A stretch of DNA of 64,000 bases, taken from contig JAFLTT010000004.1 of assembly GCA_022509165.1 (NCBI GenBank), positions 145,623-209,622 of the forward strand. The letters run 5' to 3'. Each line of letters opens with the position of its first letter. The stretch's first letter is position 1. Source of the stretch: Muribaculaceae bacterium. Lineage in GTDB: Bacteria > Bacteroidota > Bacteroidia > Bacteroidales > Muribaculaceae. The position numbers and the translations under genes are program-made. The notes below the pieces were generated by a model, which worked only from the letters and a program-made list of their open reading frames with translations, had not been told where the DNA came from and searched no databases. Shown piece after piece: positions 53,964 to 63,677 of the stretch.

Positions 53964-54054
53964 AACGTCGTTTTTATTATCAGGTTCCTAAAAACCGTGA
54001 TATATGGCTTGGAACCCTTTATATAATTGTAACGCTGGAAAGTGATGGTGGTTC

Positions 54055-54089
54055 ACAAAAAAGAGACAAAGCCGGGTGGCAATGTCTCT
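54055..54089 (-). terminator. Terminator after fabH
   Basis: Read on the minus strand, AGAGACA pairs with TGTCTCT, with an inner GCC/GGC pairing, followed by TTTTTG. It lies 22 bases past the fabH stop. Confidence 0.75.
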
Positions 54090-54110
54090 TATCTCTTCAA
54101 AAGTGAGTTT

Positions 54111-55223
54111 TTATACTTTCTCTGGATTCTTTTCCTCTTTCTCTTTCTCTTCTTTTTCTTTTTCCCGTTCCTTCTTTTCTTTTTCACGGCGTTTTTCTTC
54201 ATCACGGTCTCTCTTGAGTTGCTCTTTTGTGGGTTTTGTATCAAAAGCCCAGATCAGGTACATTGCTCCCCAGGTAAAACCTGCGCCAAATGCAGTGAGA
54301 AGGATCTTATCGCCTTTTTTGAGACGATATTTGAAATCGTCGAGACAAAGAGGGATAGTAGCAGCAGAAGTATTACCGTATTTTTCTATATCAATAAGAA
54401 CTTTACGGTCGTCGATTTTAGTTCTACCGGCTACAGCCTCAATTATTCTGAGGTTAGCCTGATGAGGCACGAGCCAATCCACTTCCTCTACCGTGAGGTT
54501 ATTGCGTTTCATCACAGAGAGTGTAGACTGGAGCATATCTCTTACAGCATGCTTATACACCACACGTCCTTCCTGATATACGTAATGTTCGCGTGCTGCC
54601 ACAGTTTCATGTGAAGTGGGCTTCACAGAGCCACCGGCTTTCATCACCAGGTGTGGAAGTCCGGAGCCGTCTACATGGAATTCACCGTCGATTATACCCA
54701 CAGGTTCCTCGGTCGGCTCAATCAGCACACAAGCGGCGGCATCCCCGAAGAGAGGGCAGGTGGCCCGGTCTTCGTAATCCACCATACTTGTCATTTTTTC
54801 AGCACATACCACAATTATCTTCTTGTAGAGACCGGCCTGAATATATGCTTTAGCCGACTGCACAGAAACTATGAAACCGGCGCAAGCCGCCTGGATGTCA
54901 TAGGCATAGCAGTTGGTGAGGCCACAATTATGTGCTATTATGGAAGCGGTGGAAGGGAATCGATAGTCGGGATTGGAGGTGCCGCAGATAAGCAATTCTA
55001 TATCTTCGGGGGCAGTACCGGTGTCGGCAAGGAGTTTTTCCACTGCTTTGGTTCCGAGGAAACTTGAACCCTTCCCGGGCTCTTTGAGCACACGTCTCTC
55101 TTTGATACCCACGCGGGTGGTGATCCACTCATCGTTGGTATCTACCATCTTCGACAGCATTTCGTTGTCTAAGATATCGTCGGGCACATAAGACGCGATG
55201 CCGCTTATCTTTGCATTAAGCAT
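54111..55223 (-). CDS. fabH: 3-oxoacyl-ACP synthase III with an extra charged C-terminal tail
   Basis: The product is 370 residues. The catalytic triad is Cys114 in QAACAGFIVS, His in WLVPHQANLRII and Asn in YGNTSAATIP. It starts fatty-acid synthesis by condensing acetyl-CoA with malonyl-ACP. The family is about 315-335 residues. Here residues 328-370 are an added tail made almost only of Lys, Glu, Arg and Asp (RREKEKKEREKEKEEKEKEE), probably a long charged helix. It is downstream of yceD-like and rpmF genes, a conserved lipid-ribosome cluster. Confidence 0.93.
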   Translation of the reverse strand: MLNAKISGIASYVPDDILDNEMLSKMVDTNDEWITTRVGIKERRVLKEPGKGSSFLGTKAVEKLLADTGTAPEDIELLICGTSNPDYRFPSTASIIAHNCGLTNCYAYDIQAACAGFIVSVQSAKAYIQAGLYKKIIVVCAEKMTSMVDYEDRATCPLFGDAAACVLIEPTEEPVGIIDGEFHVDGSGLPHLVMKAGGSVKPTSHETVAAREHYVYQEGRVVYKHAVRDMLQSTLSVMKRNNLTVEEVDWLVPHQANLRIIEAVAGRTKIDDRKVLIDIEKYGNTSAATIPLCLDDFKYRLKKGDKILLTAFGAGFTWGAMYLIWAFDTKPTKEQLKRDRDEEKRREKEKKEREKEKEEKEKEEKNPEKV

Positions 55224-55248
55224 GATTCCAAAAAGATTGCTTGAGAAA

Positions 55249-55431
55249 TTAAGCCTTTACTTTGTCGATAACCTGACGTCCACGGTAGTATCCGCATTCG
55301 CCGCAAATTGTATGCCATACATGCCAAGCACCGCAATTGGGGCAGATGGCAATGGTGGGGATAAGTGCCATATCGTGGGTACGACGTTTGGCGGTACGGG
55401 TATGTGATTGTCTTCGTTTAGGATGTGCCAT
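55249..55431 (-). CDS. rpmF: 50S ribosomal protein L32
   Basis: The product is 60 residues. MAHPKRRQSHTRTAKRRTHD is the L32 N-terminus. The zinc ribbon pairs are CPNCG and CGECGYYRG. It lies 25 bases before fabH. Confidence 0.96.
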   Translation of the reverse strand: MAHPKRRQSHTRTAKRRTHDMALIPTIAICPNCGAWHVWHTICGECGYYRGRQVIDKVKA

Positions 55432-55507
55432 AACTTGGAGTGATTTTAAATTGGTCAGCCCGACCTCACGGGCTTTCTATCTACTGTTAAATTTCTTTTC
55501 GTATTAG

Positions 55508-56041
55508 TTAATCTTCTTCAGGTGCTCCGTTCTCATATTCGGAGTCAACTTCATCGAGAGCATTTTCCACCTCTTCATCGCCGGTGTTATTGCTCCTGTT
55601 TTTATGTAGCGCTGCGAGCATTGCGCGGTTACATTTGCCCATAGGATGCACATGTCGCAACGGAATTGTGAGCACTATGGTATCGTAGAGCATATAGGCC
55701 ACATTCAGATAAGAATCAGAGTAGGGAATTACAAGGAGGTCGTCGCTCTCATCATTGTAACCCTCTCCGTATTTCACTGTGATGTGGTAGGTGGTATCTA
55801 CTTCATGATCTATGGGATCAAGGCACCGGTCGCAGGGTATTTTCAACATTCCCTTGCACACGAAGGTACAGTCGTAAGTTTCGTTCTTCTTCACCAGGTC
55901 CATGTGAACTTTCACATCAGAACTGATGATGTCGGGGTTCTCCATATTCTTGAAGAACTCTGTGCCACATTCAAACTCCTGTTCGAACTTTCCATCGCCG
56001 AGCGATGCCAATTGAATCTTATAAGGCGCAAATTTTCCCAC
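55508..56041 (-). CDS. YceD/DUF177-family protein, GTG start
   Basis: The product is 177 residues. GKFAPYKIQLASLGDG at the N-terminus and the CDRCLDPIDHEVDTTYHITVKYG core with a CxxC pair are those of DUF177 proteins, which precede rpmF in many bacteria and are linked to 23S rRNA or ribosome assembly. There is no ATG near the N-terminus. The GTG at 56041 is the best start, and it lies 21 bases past the tRNA gene end. The tail is acidic. Confidence 0.85.
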   Translation of the reverse strand: MGKFAPYKIQLASLGDGKFEQEFECGTEFFKNMENPDIISSDVKVHMDLVKKNETYDCTFVCKGMLKIPCDRCLDPIDHEVDTTYHITVKYGEGYNDESDDLLVIPYSDSYLNVAYMLYDTIVLTIPLRHVHPMGKCNRAMLAALHKNRSNNTGDEEVENALDEVDSEYENGAPEED

Positions 56042-56062
56042 TGTTGAGAATTTTTCCGTTAG

Positions 56063-56134
56063 TACCTCCGAGGAGAATCGAACTCCTATCTAAAGTTTAG
56101 GAAACTTCTATTCTATCCGTTGAACTACAGAGGC
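56063..56134 (-). tRNA. tRNA-Arg (anticodon CCT)
   Basis: The 72-base cloverleaf on the minus strand has acceptor GCCTCTG with CGGAGGT, D arm GTTC-AACGGAT-AGAAT, anticodon stem GAAGT/ACTTT around loop TTCCTAA (anticodon CCT), and T arm GGAGTTCGATTCTCC. The acceptor has two G-T pairs. CCA is not encoded. Confidence 0.92.
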
Positions 56135-56239
56135 TTTTGTCCACACATTCGCCACTCCTCACCGGCAAGGCGAAAGTCAGCGGTGCAAAATTATAGAAAA
56201 AAAAGATTTTATGCAAAAAAATTATATCCCCCTACCTCC

Positions 56240-57088
56240 TTATTTCCAGCGTTTATGGCTCCATAACCAATAGGCAGGCTTTTCCTGAATTGTTTTTTCA
56301 AACTCTTTCCAGAATTCCCGGGTATAAGGATATGGCACTTCCATATCGGCCGGGTGAAGGGGCTTCATGTTGATTTGATAATGTCCTCTTTTCACCGGTT
56401 TCATTTCCAGATAATAGAAGGTGGCCCCGGTCTTCATCCCGATTTCTTCCGAACCATATATAAATCCGGTAGGATGGTTCAGAAACATCAGCCAACTGTT
56501 GGCGTTAGGATGCCATGTCCACTGATCTGAAATAAAGCCGCATACCCATGGACTGTTCTTCTTGTTCAGAAGCACTCGGGCCGATTTCTTCATTTCCACG
56601 ATCTGGTTGCCCCAACGGCTCCTTAGTTTTATGAAAAGATTGTTCCAGACAGGATCGTTGAGTTGATGATAGATGGAGGCCATGAAGGTTCCGGGCAGAA
56701 AATACCTGCTTATTTCCTGTACCCATTCCCAGTTGCCGTAATGTCCCATAAACAACACTACATTCTTGCCCTCCTTAAGATCAAGGTTAACTATGTCGGC
56801 ACCGTTGACCTCAACTCTTTTCATTAATTGTTTGTCGCTGATGTTAAAAAGTTTGAGGGTTTCCACCATCTGATCACACAAGAAATGATAGAATTGCCTT
56901 TCTATTTTGCTTATCTCTTTTAGATTTTTCTCCGGAAAGGATGTAGTAAGATTATCTCTCACCACTTTGCGTCGGTATCCAAGAATCCGGTAGATTATAA
57001 AATAACCCAGGTCGGAAAATAAATACATTAACCAAAGGGGAGTGGCTGCTAAACCTTTCAGCAAGTAATAAAGAAATTTCTCCTTCAT
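56240..57088 (-). CDS. LpxL/HtrB-like lipid A acyltransferase family protein
   Basis: The product is 282 residues from the ATG at 57088. A longer frame to 57115 would overlap the upstream gene by 26 bases. An N-terminal membrane helix (YYLLKGLAATPLWLMYLFSDL) is followed by the catalytic HX4E motif in FMGHYGNWEW. It would add a secondary acyl chain to lipid A or act on another lipid. It begins one base after the upstream glycosyltransferase stop, so it is the last gene of the polysaccharide operon. Confidence 0.85.
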   Translation of the reverse strand: MKEKFLYYLLKGLAATPLWLMYLFSDLGYFIIYRILGYRRKVVRDNLTTSFPEKNLKEISKIERQFYHFLCDQMVETLKLFNISDKQLMKRVEVNGADIVNLDLKEGKNVVLFMGHYGNWEWVQEISRYFLPGTFMASIYHQLNDPVWNNLFIKLRSRWGNQIVEMKKSARVLLNKKNSPWVCGFISDQWTWHPNANSWLMFLNHPTGFIYGSEEIGMKTGATFYYLEMKPVKRGHYQINMKPLHPADMEVPYPYTREFWKEFEKTIQEKPAYWLWSHKRWK

Positions 57089-57089
57089 A

Positions 57090-58010
57090 TTAATTTTCTC
57101 CAGCCTTTTTGTCATTCACCACAACATCTGCCATCGACCCGGGAATTATCTGATTCACTGCATGTCTGCTGCCTTGGGGTTTGTAACTACATTTCTGAAA
57201 GAATGCTCCTTTTCTCATTTCTTCCTCAAGTGCGATGCTATAGGGCAGGTTGCCAATTTTGTGCCATAAGACATGTGTAGGATCCATCTCAATTTTTGGC
57301 ATTTTGGCAAATAGGTCTTTGGCCTCCTGATTGTAGGTGACAAGGAGCCGGAAGAGGAAATGTGCCAGGAAATAATCCACAGCTTTTTCCTCATTGAGCC
57401 AATATTCAAAAATGAGATCACGCCACATTTTCATGAGAGGATTGCCCTGTTTAGCGCGTATAAAACAGGTCTGGACAAACATGTGGGTGTAACTTCTTTT
57501 ATTGGGCACAAACATGAAAAAATCGCAATCCATTATCTTTTCAGGTACAGGGCCGGTAAGGAAATCGGTAGCATCAAACCAGCAACCTCCTTCTCGGGCA
57601 AGAAGATCGATTCTCACCACATCTGAAAAATTAGGTGCGATAATCTTTCCCTGTTGCCATTTTTGTATGATTGCATCCGGTATTTGAGTATGTTCCGCCA
57701 GATTTTGTGAGTCGAGCACTATAAAATTATCAGGATAAAATTTTCTAACACTGGCAAGACATTTTTTTATGAGGTCCGGAGCATTGTTCTCTCCCTGATA
57801 CCAAAGTGAGAACATCTTCTCGCTTTCCGGTGAAATTTCTTCCTGTGGAGGTGCCTGCAGTTGCTCTACAAAAGGGATATATTTCTTAAGTTTCCTCATT
57901 CTATGGGCCACCCTGGCGTTTTCACGCCTTATCCGCCTTGCATCTCTTGGATGCCATAGCGGATTGGAGAAGTGGGCTTCCCACATGTATCGTAAAGAGT
58001 CAAGATCCAT
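57090..58010 (-). CDS. Capsular polysaccharide synthesis glycosyltransferase (GT32-like)
   Basis: The product is 306 residues. FSLWYQGENNAPDLIKKCLASVRKFYPD and FSDVVRIDLLAREGGCWFDATDFLTGPVP fit the capsular polysaccharide synthesis / OCH1-like sugar transferase family. The DATD segment stands where the metal- and nucleotide-sugar-binding DXD is expected. The donor and acceptor are unknown. Eight bases separate it from the previous gene. Confidence 0.8.
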   Translation of the reverse strand: MDLDSLRYMWEAHFSNPLWHPRDARRIRRENARVAHRMRKLKKYIPFVEQLQAPPQEEISPESEKMFSLWYQGENNAPDLIKKCLASVRKFYPDNFIVLDSQNLAEHTQIPDAIIQKWQQGKIIAPNFSDVVRIDLLAREGGCWFDATDFLTGPVPEKIMDCDFFMFVPNKRSYTHMFVQTCFIRAKQGNPLMKMWRDLIFEYWLNEEKAVDYFLAHFLFRLLVTYNQEAKDLFAKMPKIEMDPTHVLWHKIGNLPYSIALEEEMRKGAFFQKCSYKPQGSRHAVNQIIPGSMADVVVNDKKAGEN

Positions 58011-58017
58011 TAATTCC

Positions 58018-58956
58018 TTATCCTTTTTTCATGTAACGGTACCACAGGTACTTTCGCATAAATTTATTTTTCATGGCAGAGGAAAAGCCATAACGATTGC
58101 TGTAGTCTTTAAACAGGGCAAATAGATCCGAATCGGGAATTGAGCGTAATTTTGCTCCCTTCTTCAGGAAGTCGAAAGCACATCTTGCTGTTGCCTCCTG
58201 CATTTCAGCTTCAGTCAATTGCGCGTCTCCGGCCAGGGCGGGAAGCATAAAGTGCCATTTCTCATTATGGAGCCTTAAAGTATCTTCATACCAGTTATGG
58301 TCGTATGAACCTTTCGAGAAATGCCAGAGATAGATTTCAGGATCTGTCCACACGAAGTTATGGAATCCATTATGATTTAAGGAGAGTGCGAAATCTATGT
58401 CGTAGCCATGAAATCCTGTTACCATTTTCTCATCAAATGGAATTTTCTCCCATACCTCTTTCCTTGTAAAGATGGTGAGTCCGTCGAGAGTCACTGTTTC
58501 TCTGAACTTTTCGCCTTGTCTATTTCCCTGGCGAAACATGATAAGTGGCGTTACATCATTTTCCCTTTTGTGTTTAGTATCGGTATTGATGTAGTTGGTG
58601 ATTTCACGTCCCCGGATGCTTGTCCATCCATGGAAAGAAGGAGCATCAAGACGGATGTCGGAACCTGCCATGCCGATGGCACCGGTATTTTTCTCCTTTA
58701 ATTTGGCTATAATCTTTGATCCCCAACCTCCGCACATCCATTTTACGTCTTCGTGGGTGAAGAGAAGGAAATCATATTTGGCTTTAGCCGCTCCTTCATT
58801 ATAGGCAGCCGTGATGGAAAGACCCCGGTGACGGTTGTCGATAATAATAAATTCTGTATCCACACCGCAAGTAGATAAGATATTACCTTGCAGATCTTTG
58901 GCCATTTCGGGATGAATACTGCATACGATAACGGATATGCCTTCCGATACACTCAT
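58018..58956 (-). CDS. Glycosyltransferase, GT2-like fold
   Basis: The product is 312 residues. ISVIVCSIHPEMAKDLQGNILST then FIIIDNRHRGLSITAAYNEGAAKAKYDFLLFTHEDVKW are the nucleotide-sugar-binding strands, with HEDV in place of DXD, as in the Glyco_tranf_2_5 group. GFHGYDIDFALSLNHNGF is the acceptor-side motif. It belongs to the minus-strand polysaccharide operon. Sugar specificity is unknown. Confidence 0.8.
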   Translation of the reverse strand: MSVSEGISVIVCSIHPEMAKDLQGNILSTCGVDTEFIIIDNRHRGLSITAAYNEGAAKAKYDFLLFTHEDVKWMCGGWGSKIIAKLKEKNTGAIGMAGSDIRLDAPSFHGWTSIRGREITNYINTDTKHKRENDVTPLIMFRQGNRQGEKFRETVTLDGLTIFTRKEVWEKIPFDEKMVTGFHGYDIDFALSLNHNGFHNFVWTDPEIYLWHFSKGSYDHNWYEDTLRLHNEKWHFMLPALAGDAQLTEAEMQEATARCAFDFLKKGAKLRSIPDSDLFALFKDYSNRYGFSSAMKNKFMRKYLWYRYMKKG

Positions 58957-58962
58957 CTTATT

Positions 58963-59838
58963 TTAATGTTTTGATTTGTATTTAAGATATTTCTTAATTC
59001 CCAGTATCCGTATAAATTTCTTACGTTCCGGGCCCTCCTTCTCACAACAGAAGATGAATTTCCCTACAGGTTCAAAAAATTTTGCCACCGCAATTCTCCG
59101 ACTGTCTTTTTTTGAATGCCACACAGGCACGTGCCGTAGGCCGCTATTGATGGCAAGATGTGAAAATATGCGTTCATAAAGATGAGCCTTATGAAAGAAT
59201 GTGCCGCTCTCAGGAACTTCACATTCAAATAGATGAGAGTCAATATCGGGACGTTGAAGCAAACTCAGTATGCTGCTCCTCATCATGAACATTGTGCCCA
59301 TACATGTATGAGGATCAAATTTCTCCCAACCGAGCCGGTCGAGTTCATTTTTCACTAATGATTCGTAATAATCTCTTTCCACATAAGTGAGCAGACTTGA
59401 TACCATTCCTACCGAGGGATCATTTTCAAAAAGTTTCAGCACATTGAGAAAATGTTGTTTGTTGTATAGCATCCCATCCACCAATACATTTCTCCAGTCA
59501 AATCCTCGCAGTTTTATGATGTTGCACCGGCAGGCCCCGATGCTCCGCTTGGTATGAAGCTTCATCACAAAATCATAGTCCTTGAGGTCGGTGTGCTGAA
59601 TAAGGTCTATGAAAGGCCAAATGTCATACCCGATATTGTCGGTTTTACGGAATACCACATCAGGTTTGAATTCGCGTAGTTTACGAGCGGATTCTTCATT
59701 CCATTCCGAGTATGTCACCACAAGAGTCCAAACCACACCGGAAATATTGCTCATCTTTTCGATGAAGTAATCTACCTGGTCATGGTAATATAGATGGAAA
59801 TGCGTGAGCAGCCTTTTCATATCTTCGGCTTGGTTCAT
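58963..59838 (-). CDS. RgpF-like (rhamnan synthesis F) glycosyltransferase, copy 2
   Basis: The product is 291 residues. LLTHFHLYYHDQVDYFIEKMSNI, PDVVFRKTDNIGYDIWPFIDLI and DYDFVMKLHTKRS match the RgpF family of rhamnan-type polysaccharide synthesis. It is a clear paralogue of the gene just upstream. Its ATG overlaps that gene's stop (ATGA), so translation is coupled. Confidence 0.8.
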   Translation of the reverse strand: MNQAEDMKRLLTHFHLYYHDQVDYFIEKMSNISGVVWTLVVTYSEWNEESARKLREFKPDVVFRKTDNIGYDIWPFIDLIQHTDLKDYDFVMKLHTKRSIGACRCNIIKLRGFDWRNVLVDGMLYNKQHFLNVLKLFENDPSVGMVSSLLTYVERDYYESLVKNELDRLGWEKFDPHTCMGTMFMMRSSILSLLQRPDIDSHLFECEVPESGTFFHKAHLYERIFSHLAINSGLRHVPVWHSKKDSRRIAVAKFFEPVGKFIFCCEKEGPERKKFIRILGIKKYLKYKSKH

Positions 59839-60734
59839 CCGTTGGGATATAGTTTTTCGAGGATTTTACGGTATTCGGGATATTTACCGGTCTTAGACTC
59901 ATAGACCTTGATTCCGAACACTCGGATATATTTTTTTGACTCGACGCCTCTACGTTCTATCAGAAGGAAAAACTGTGATATCTTTTCTCCCATCCTGGTG
60001 GCATGAATTTTATTTTTGAATTCTTTTTCAGGCAGTACGGGTAAATGCTTCAAACCATAATTGACGGGAAGACTGGAAAGGAGACGCTCATATATATGTG
60101 TCATGGAAATAACTATACCACTTTCGGGGGTCACATCCCGGAATTTGGCTTCATATACCATTTCTCCTTGCAAGGGTTTCAAAGCCTGTGCCCTCATGAG
60201 AAACATACTTCCCATAAAAGTATATTTGGCTCTTTTCTTAAGTCCGAGCAGGGATAGCTCTTTGCCCACATATTCATCAAACTTGTCTCGTCTGGTGTAA
60301 GTGAGAAGAGAAGATGCCATTCCGAGTTTTGGATTAGAGTCGAACTTGTCGATGAGCTTAGTGAAATGTTCCTTGTTTTCTAAAAGTGAATTCACCAAAG
60401 TCTCTCTCCACATAAATCCTTCCATGGGAACCACATTGATTTTTACAGGGGGAGTACTGCGTTTGGTGTGTAGTTTCATCACATATTCATAGTCATCGAG
60501 ATTGGTATCTCTTATTACCTCTATGAATGGCCATATATCATATCCAATATTTTTAGTGGCCCGGAGAATAACGTCAGGTTTAAATTTTTTCAGTTTCTCC
60601 TCAACATCATCGTTTTTTTGAGTGTACGTCACCACCAGGTCCCAGTCTGCCAGGGTGATATTTCCCATCTTTTCAATGAAGTAATCCACCTGGTCGTGAT
60701 AATAGAGGTGGAGGTGTACTAATAGTTTCTTCAT
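59835..60734 (-). CDS. RgpF-like (rhamnan synthesis F) glycosyltransferase, copy 1
   Basis: The product is 299 residues. LLVHLHLYYHDQVDYFIEKMGNI, PDVILRATKNIGYDIWPFIEVI and YEYVMKLHTKRST are nearly the same as in copy 2. The C-terminal halves diverge more, which suggests different acceptors. The ATG overlaps the stop of the upstream glycosyltransferase (ATGA). Confidence 0.8.
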   Translation of the reverse strand: MKKLLVHLHLYYHDQVDYFIEKMGNITLADWDLVVTYTQKNDDVEEKLKKFKPDVILRATKNIGYDIWPFIEVIRDTNLDDYEYVMKLHTKRSTPPVKINVVPMEGFMWRETLVNSLLENKEHFTKLIDKFDSNPKLGMASSLLTYTRRDKFDEYVGKELSLLGLKKRAKYTFMGSMFLMRAQALKPLQGEMVYEAKFRDVTPESGIVISMTHIYERLLSSLPVNYGLKHLPVLPEKEFKNKIHATRMGEKISQFFLLIERRGVESKKYIRVFGIKVYESKTGKYPEYRKILEKLYPNG

Positions 60735-61651
60735 TTCTTTAGTTTTAGAAGTATGGAATCGAAGAAGTAAGTGAATCTGAATTTTAAGGTTTTCCCCAGG
60801 GTGCGTTCATTTTTCGGGAAACTGAAATATGATTTAGAAGCTTTATGCCTGGCCTGAGGGCCTTGGCCATATTTTTCCAACAGGGGCAATTTCCAATCTA
60901 TAAAGAACCTTTGTTTATCTTTCTCATGCACCGAGAGAGTTTTCTCTTGCCGGCAGTATGAGTGTTCGGAAATGCGGTATCTGTAGAGTTCTTTATCTAT
61001 AAATTTTATATGATGCTTATTATGAAGTGTATAAGAAGTGAAAGGATGTTCCTCACACATTGGGTATCTTTCATCATACCCTCCGATTTCATCAAAGAGT
61101 TTCCGTGAAAAGAACAGACCCGGACCCGGCACGAAAAGAGACCATAAGTCTTCCATGTATTGTTGAGGTTGAGACAACCTTATTTTAGGGTAGAGGTTTT
61201 CTTCATACTGACTTTTCAGAATCGCACATTCTTGAGGATTCACACCAAACATTTCCAATTTTGCAAATGCGATATCAGCCTCCGGATGTTTATTCATGAA
61301 GTTCAGATATTCTTCTATAGCTTCCGGCTTTAGTTGGTCGTCACCTGCCAGCACTTTCAGCCACTTGCCGCTTGAGGCTTTCACGGCACGGTTGCAGTTG
61401 GGTGCTATTCCTCCGTTTTTTTGTGCCGTGATTACTTTCACGTCGGTAAACCTGTCTTTGTTCTTGTCAACCCATTCCCTCACAATCCGGACAGTGTCGT
61501 CTTTAGAAGCATCGTCACTTACTATCAGTTCGATGTTCTTATAAGTCTGGGCTTTTACACTTTCGAGGGCCTCCACTACCGTTTCGGCTGAATTATATGT
61601 AATCAGGAATACAGAGACCAGAGGCATTTCCATAATGGTTTCATTAGCCAT
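60731..61651 (-). CDS. Glycosyltransferase family 2
   Basis: The product is 306 residues. PLVSVFLITYNSAETVVEALESVKAQTYKNIELIVSDDASKDDT is the GT2 N-terminus with the nucleotide-binding DD. KVLAGDDQLKPEAIEEY holds the DXD-type motif. SLFVPGPGLFFSRKLFDEIGGYDERYPMCEE is the acceptor-side region. It has a 15-base gap to the aminotransferase gene upstream. Confidence 0.88.
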   Translation of the reverse strand: MANETIMEMPLVSVFLITYNSAETVVEALESVKAQTYKNIELIVSDDASKDDTVRIVREWVDKNKDRFTDVKVITAQKNGGIAPNCNRAVKASSGKWLKVLAGDDQLKPEAIEEYLNFMNKHPEADIAFAKLEMFGVNPQECAILKSQYEENLYPKIRLSQPQQYMEDLWSLFVPGPGLFFSRKLFDEIGGYDERYPMCEEHPFTSYTLHNKHHIKFIDKELYRYRISEHSYCRQEKTLSVHEKDKQRFFIDWKLPLLEKYGQGPQARHKASKSYFSFPKNERTLGKTLKFRFTYFFDSILLKLKK

Positions 61652-61666
61652 GATTAGACTTTAAAA

Positions 61667-62773
61667 TTATTTAACTTTAAAATCATTTATAAGACGGATC
61701 ACATCAGACACCTCTTCTTCTGTGAGAACGGGACTCATGGGGAGGCTTAACTCCTCGGCATGGATTTTCTCAGTGATAGGAAAGGATAGGTGGTTCATGT
61801 GGCTATAGCACTCCTGTTTATGGGGAGGTATAGGGTAATGGATATTGGTTTGGACTCCGTTATTGGTAAGATACTCTTGAAGTTGATTCCGGTATTTTGT
61901 CCTTATGGGGAAGATATGAAACACATGGGCATCACGGTCTTGTACTTCGGGAAGGGTTATAAGTGGATTTTTTATTTCTTTGAGATATTTTTCAGCCACT
62001 CTTTTTCGCTTTTCATTGTCTTCATCAAGATGACGTAATTTTACATCGAGCACAGCTGCCTGGATCTCATCAAGCCGGCTGTTTCGTCCTCGGTATTTGA
62101 AGACATATTTCTTTTGCGACCCATAATTTGCGAGTGAGCGGATCGTGTCGGCCAGCAGTTTATCATTTGTAGTGACCGCACCGGCATCACCGAGTGCCCC
62201 CAGATTTTTCCCGGGATAGAAACTATGGCCGGCAGCATCCCCTAAAGAGCCTGTGTGTCTGTCGCCATATTTGCAGCCGTGTGCCTGGGCATTGTCTTCG
62301 ATCAGTTTGAGATTATATTTGCGGCAGATGTCACCGATTTTTTCAGTATAAGCATTCTGACCATAAAGATGCACTATCATTATGGCCTTGGTCTTGGGTG
62401 TAATGGCCTCTTCAATCTTTTCAGGATCTATCTGATAGGTGCGGAGCGAAGGTTCTACCAGTACGGGCACGAGTCCATTGTCAGTAATTGCAAGGATAGA
62501 GGCAATATATGTGTTTGCAGGTACTATCACCTCATCCCCGGGAGCCATTACTCCGAGTTCGATATAGGCTCGGAGTATCCAATAAAGTGCATCCAGGCCG
62601 TTGCCGCAACCGATTGCATAGTCAGTGCCGATATAAGCAGCAAAATTCTTCTCGAATTTTTCATTCTCTTTGCCCTGAAGGTACCATCCGGAATTTACAA
62701 CACGGTTGACGGCTTCATTTATTTCAGTACCATGACTGGCTGTAACTTTTTCTAAATCAAGAAATTTTATCAT
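61667..62773 (-). CDS. DegT/DnrJ/EryC1 sugar aminotransferase (FdtB-like)
   Basis: The product is 368 residues. The PLP Lys is in [59 protein letters not shown] is the family N-terminal region. It would transfer an amino group from glutamate to a dTDP-3-keto-6-deoxyhexose. With the FdtA-like cupins and the hexapeptide acetyltransferase upstream, this gives a dTDP-Fuc3NAc or dTDP-Qui3NAc pathway. The C4 configuration cannot be told. Confidence 0.88.
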   Translation of the reverse strand: MIKFLDLEKVTASHGTEINEAVNRVVNSGWYLQGKENEKFEKNFAAYIGTDYAIGCGNGLDALYWILRAYIELGVMAPGDEVIVPANTYIASILAITDNGLVPVLVEPSLRTYQIDPEKIEEAITPKTKAIMIVHLYGQNAYTEKIGDICRKYNLKLIEDNAQAHGCKYGDRHTGSLGDAAGHSFYPGKNLGALGDAGAVTTNDKLLADTIRSLANYGSQKKYVFKYRGRNSRLDEIQAAVLDVKLRHLDEDNEKRKRVAEKYLKEIKNPLITLPEVQDRDAHVFHIFPIRTKYRNQLQEYLTNNGVQTNIHYPIPPHKQECYSHMNHLSFPITEKIHAEELSLPMSPVLTEEEVSDVIRLINDFKVK

Positions 62774-62800
62774 GTGTAAGAGATAAGCACTAAGGTAAAA

Positions 62801-63253
62801 CTAAATGTTTTTTACGAATCGGGCGGGATTGCCTAACCACAATTGGTTGGCCGGGATATTGCGTGTGACCACGCTGCCTGCTCCCACCATAGAGTTCTTA
62901 CCTATAGAGACTCCCGGTAAGATGGTGGAATTTGCACCTATGGAAGCACCCTCTTCCACCACTGTTTTCTTTAACTCCCAATCAGGATTTTTGGAACGAG
63001 GGAACTTATCGTTGGTGAATGTCACATTCGGACCGATGCATACATTATCTTTTATGGTGATTCCATCCCAGATCTGCACTCCCGATTTTATTGTGACATT
63101 ATTACCGATCACCACATCGTTTTCAATCAATACAAATGCACAAATATTACAGTTATCGCCGATTTGCGCATTCTCGAATACTACACAGAATTGCCATATA
63201 TTAGTACCGGCCCCTATTTTAGAGGCCTTTACATCAGCCAAGGGATGTATCAT
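62801..63253 (-). CDS. Hexapeptide-repeat N-acetyltransferase (FdtC/WxcM N-terminal-like)
   Basis: The product is 150 residues. It is built of left-handed beta-helix hexapeptides ([50 protein letters not shown]). [15 protein letters not shown] is the loop seen in the 3-amino-sugar N-acetyltransferases of this pathway. It likely acetylates dTDP-3-amino-3,6-dideoxyhexose. It overlaps the upstream cupin by 20 bases. Confidence 0.85.
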   Translation of the reverse strand: MIHPLADVKASKIGAGTNIWQFCVVFENAQIGDNCNICAFVLIENDVVIGNNVTIKSGVQIWDGITIKDNVCIGPNVTFTNDKFPRSKNPDWELKKTVVEEGASIGANSTILPGVSIGKNSMVGAGSVVTRNIPANQLWLGNPARFVKNI

Positions 63254-63677
63254 CTTTCTTTAATTCTAAGAAGTGGTGATAATTTCGGATGTAATCTTCG
63301 GGGTCGTAGGGAGCCGAGGCAAGAACGAGACAAACTGACCCAGAAGAGAAATCATCGAGGGTACGCCAGATACCCGGCACTACATAAAGTGCCTGGTAAG
63401 GACGGTTGAGCAGAAAAGTACGTTTAATGTTTCCGTCGTCTAAGGTCACGGAGAAGCTTCCGCTCGCTGCTACGATAAGTTGCCTGAGCTTTTTATGGGC
63501 ATGTTCACCGCGTGCTTCTCCTCCGGGTACATCGTAAAGGTAATAAGCCCGTTTAATGTCGAAAGGGATAGAATCACCGTTCTCAACCACGCTCAGGTTT
63601 CCTTTACGCTGACTGTGATGGCGACTTAATTCTATCACGCTGCAGTCGTATACGGTATTGGTATGAAATTCATTCAT
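63234..63677 (-). CDS. FdtA/QdtA-like dTDP-4-keto-6-deoxyglucose 3,4-ketoisomerase
   Basis: The product is 147 residues, a cupin. [37 protein letters not shown] has the conserved RGEHAHK active-site segment with two His. [30 protein letters not shown] follows as in FdtA and QdtA. It would move the keto group from C4 to C3 before amination. It overlaps both neighbours (8 and 20 bases). Confidence 0.87.
   Translation of the reverse strand: MNEFHTNTVYDCSVIELSRHHSQRKGNLSVVENGDSIPFDIKRAYYLYDVPGGEARGEHAHKKLRQLIVAASGSFSVTLDDGNIKRTFLLNRPYQALYVVPGIWRTLDDFSSGSVCLVLASAPYDPEDYIRNYHHFLELKKDDTSLG

Noticed and set aside
54042-54614. A 190-codon frame antisense to the fabH end
   Set aside because: Its Phe/Leu-rich start is the reverse of the Lys/Glu tail codons of fabH, not a membrane protein gene.
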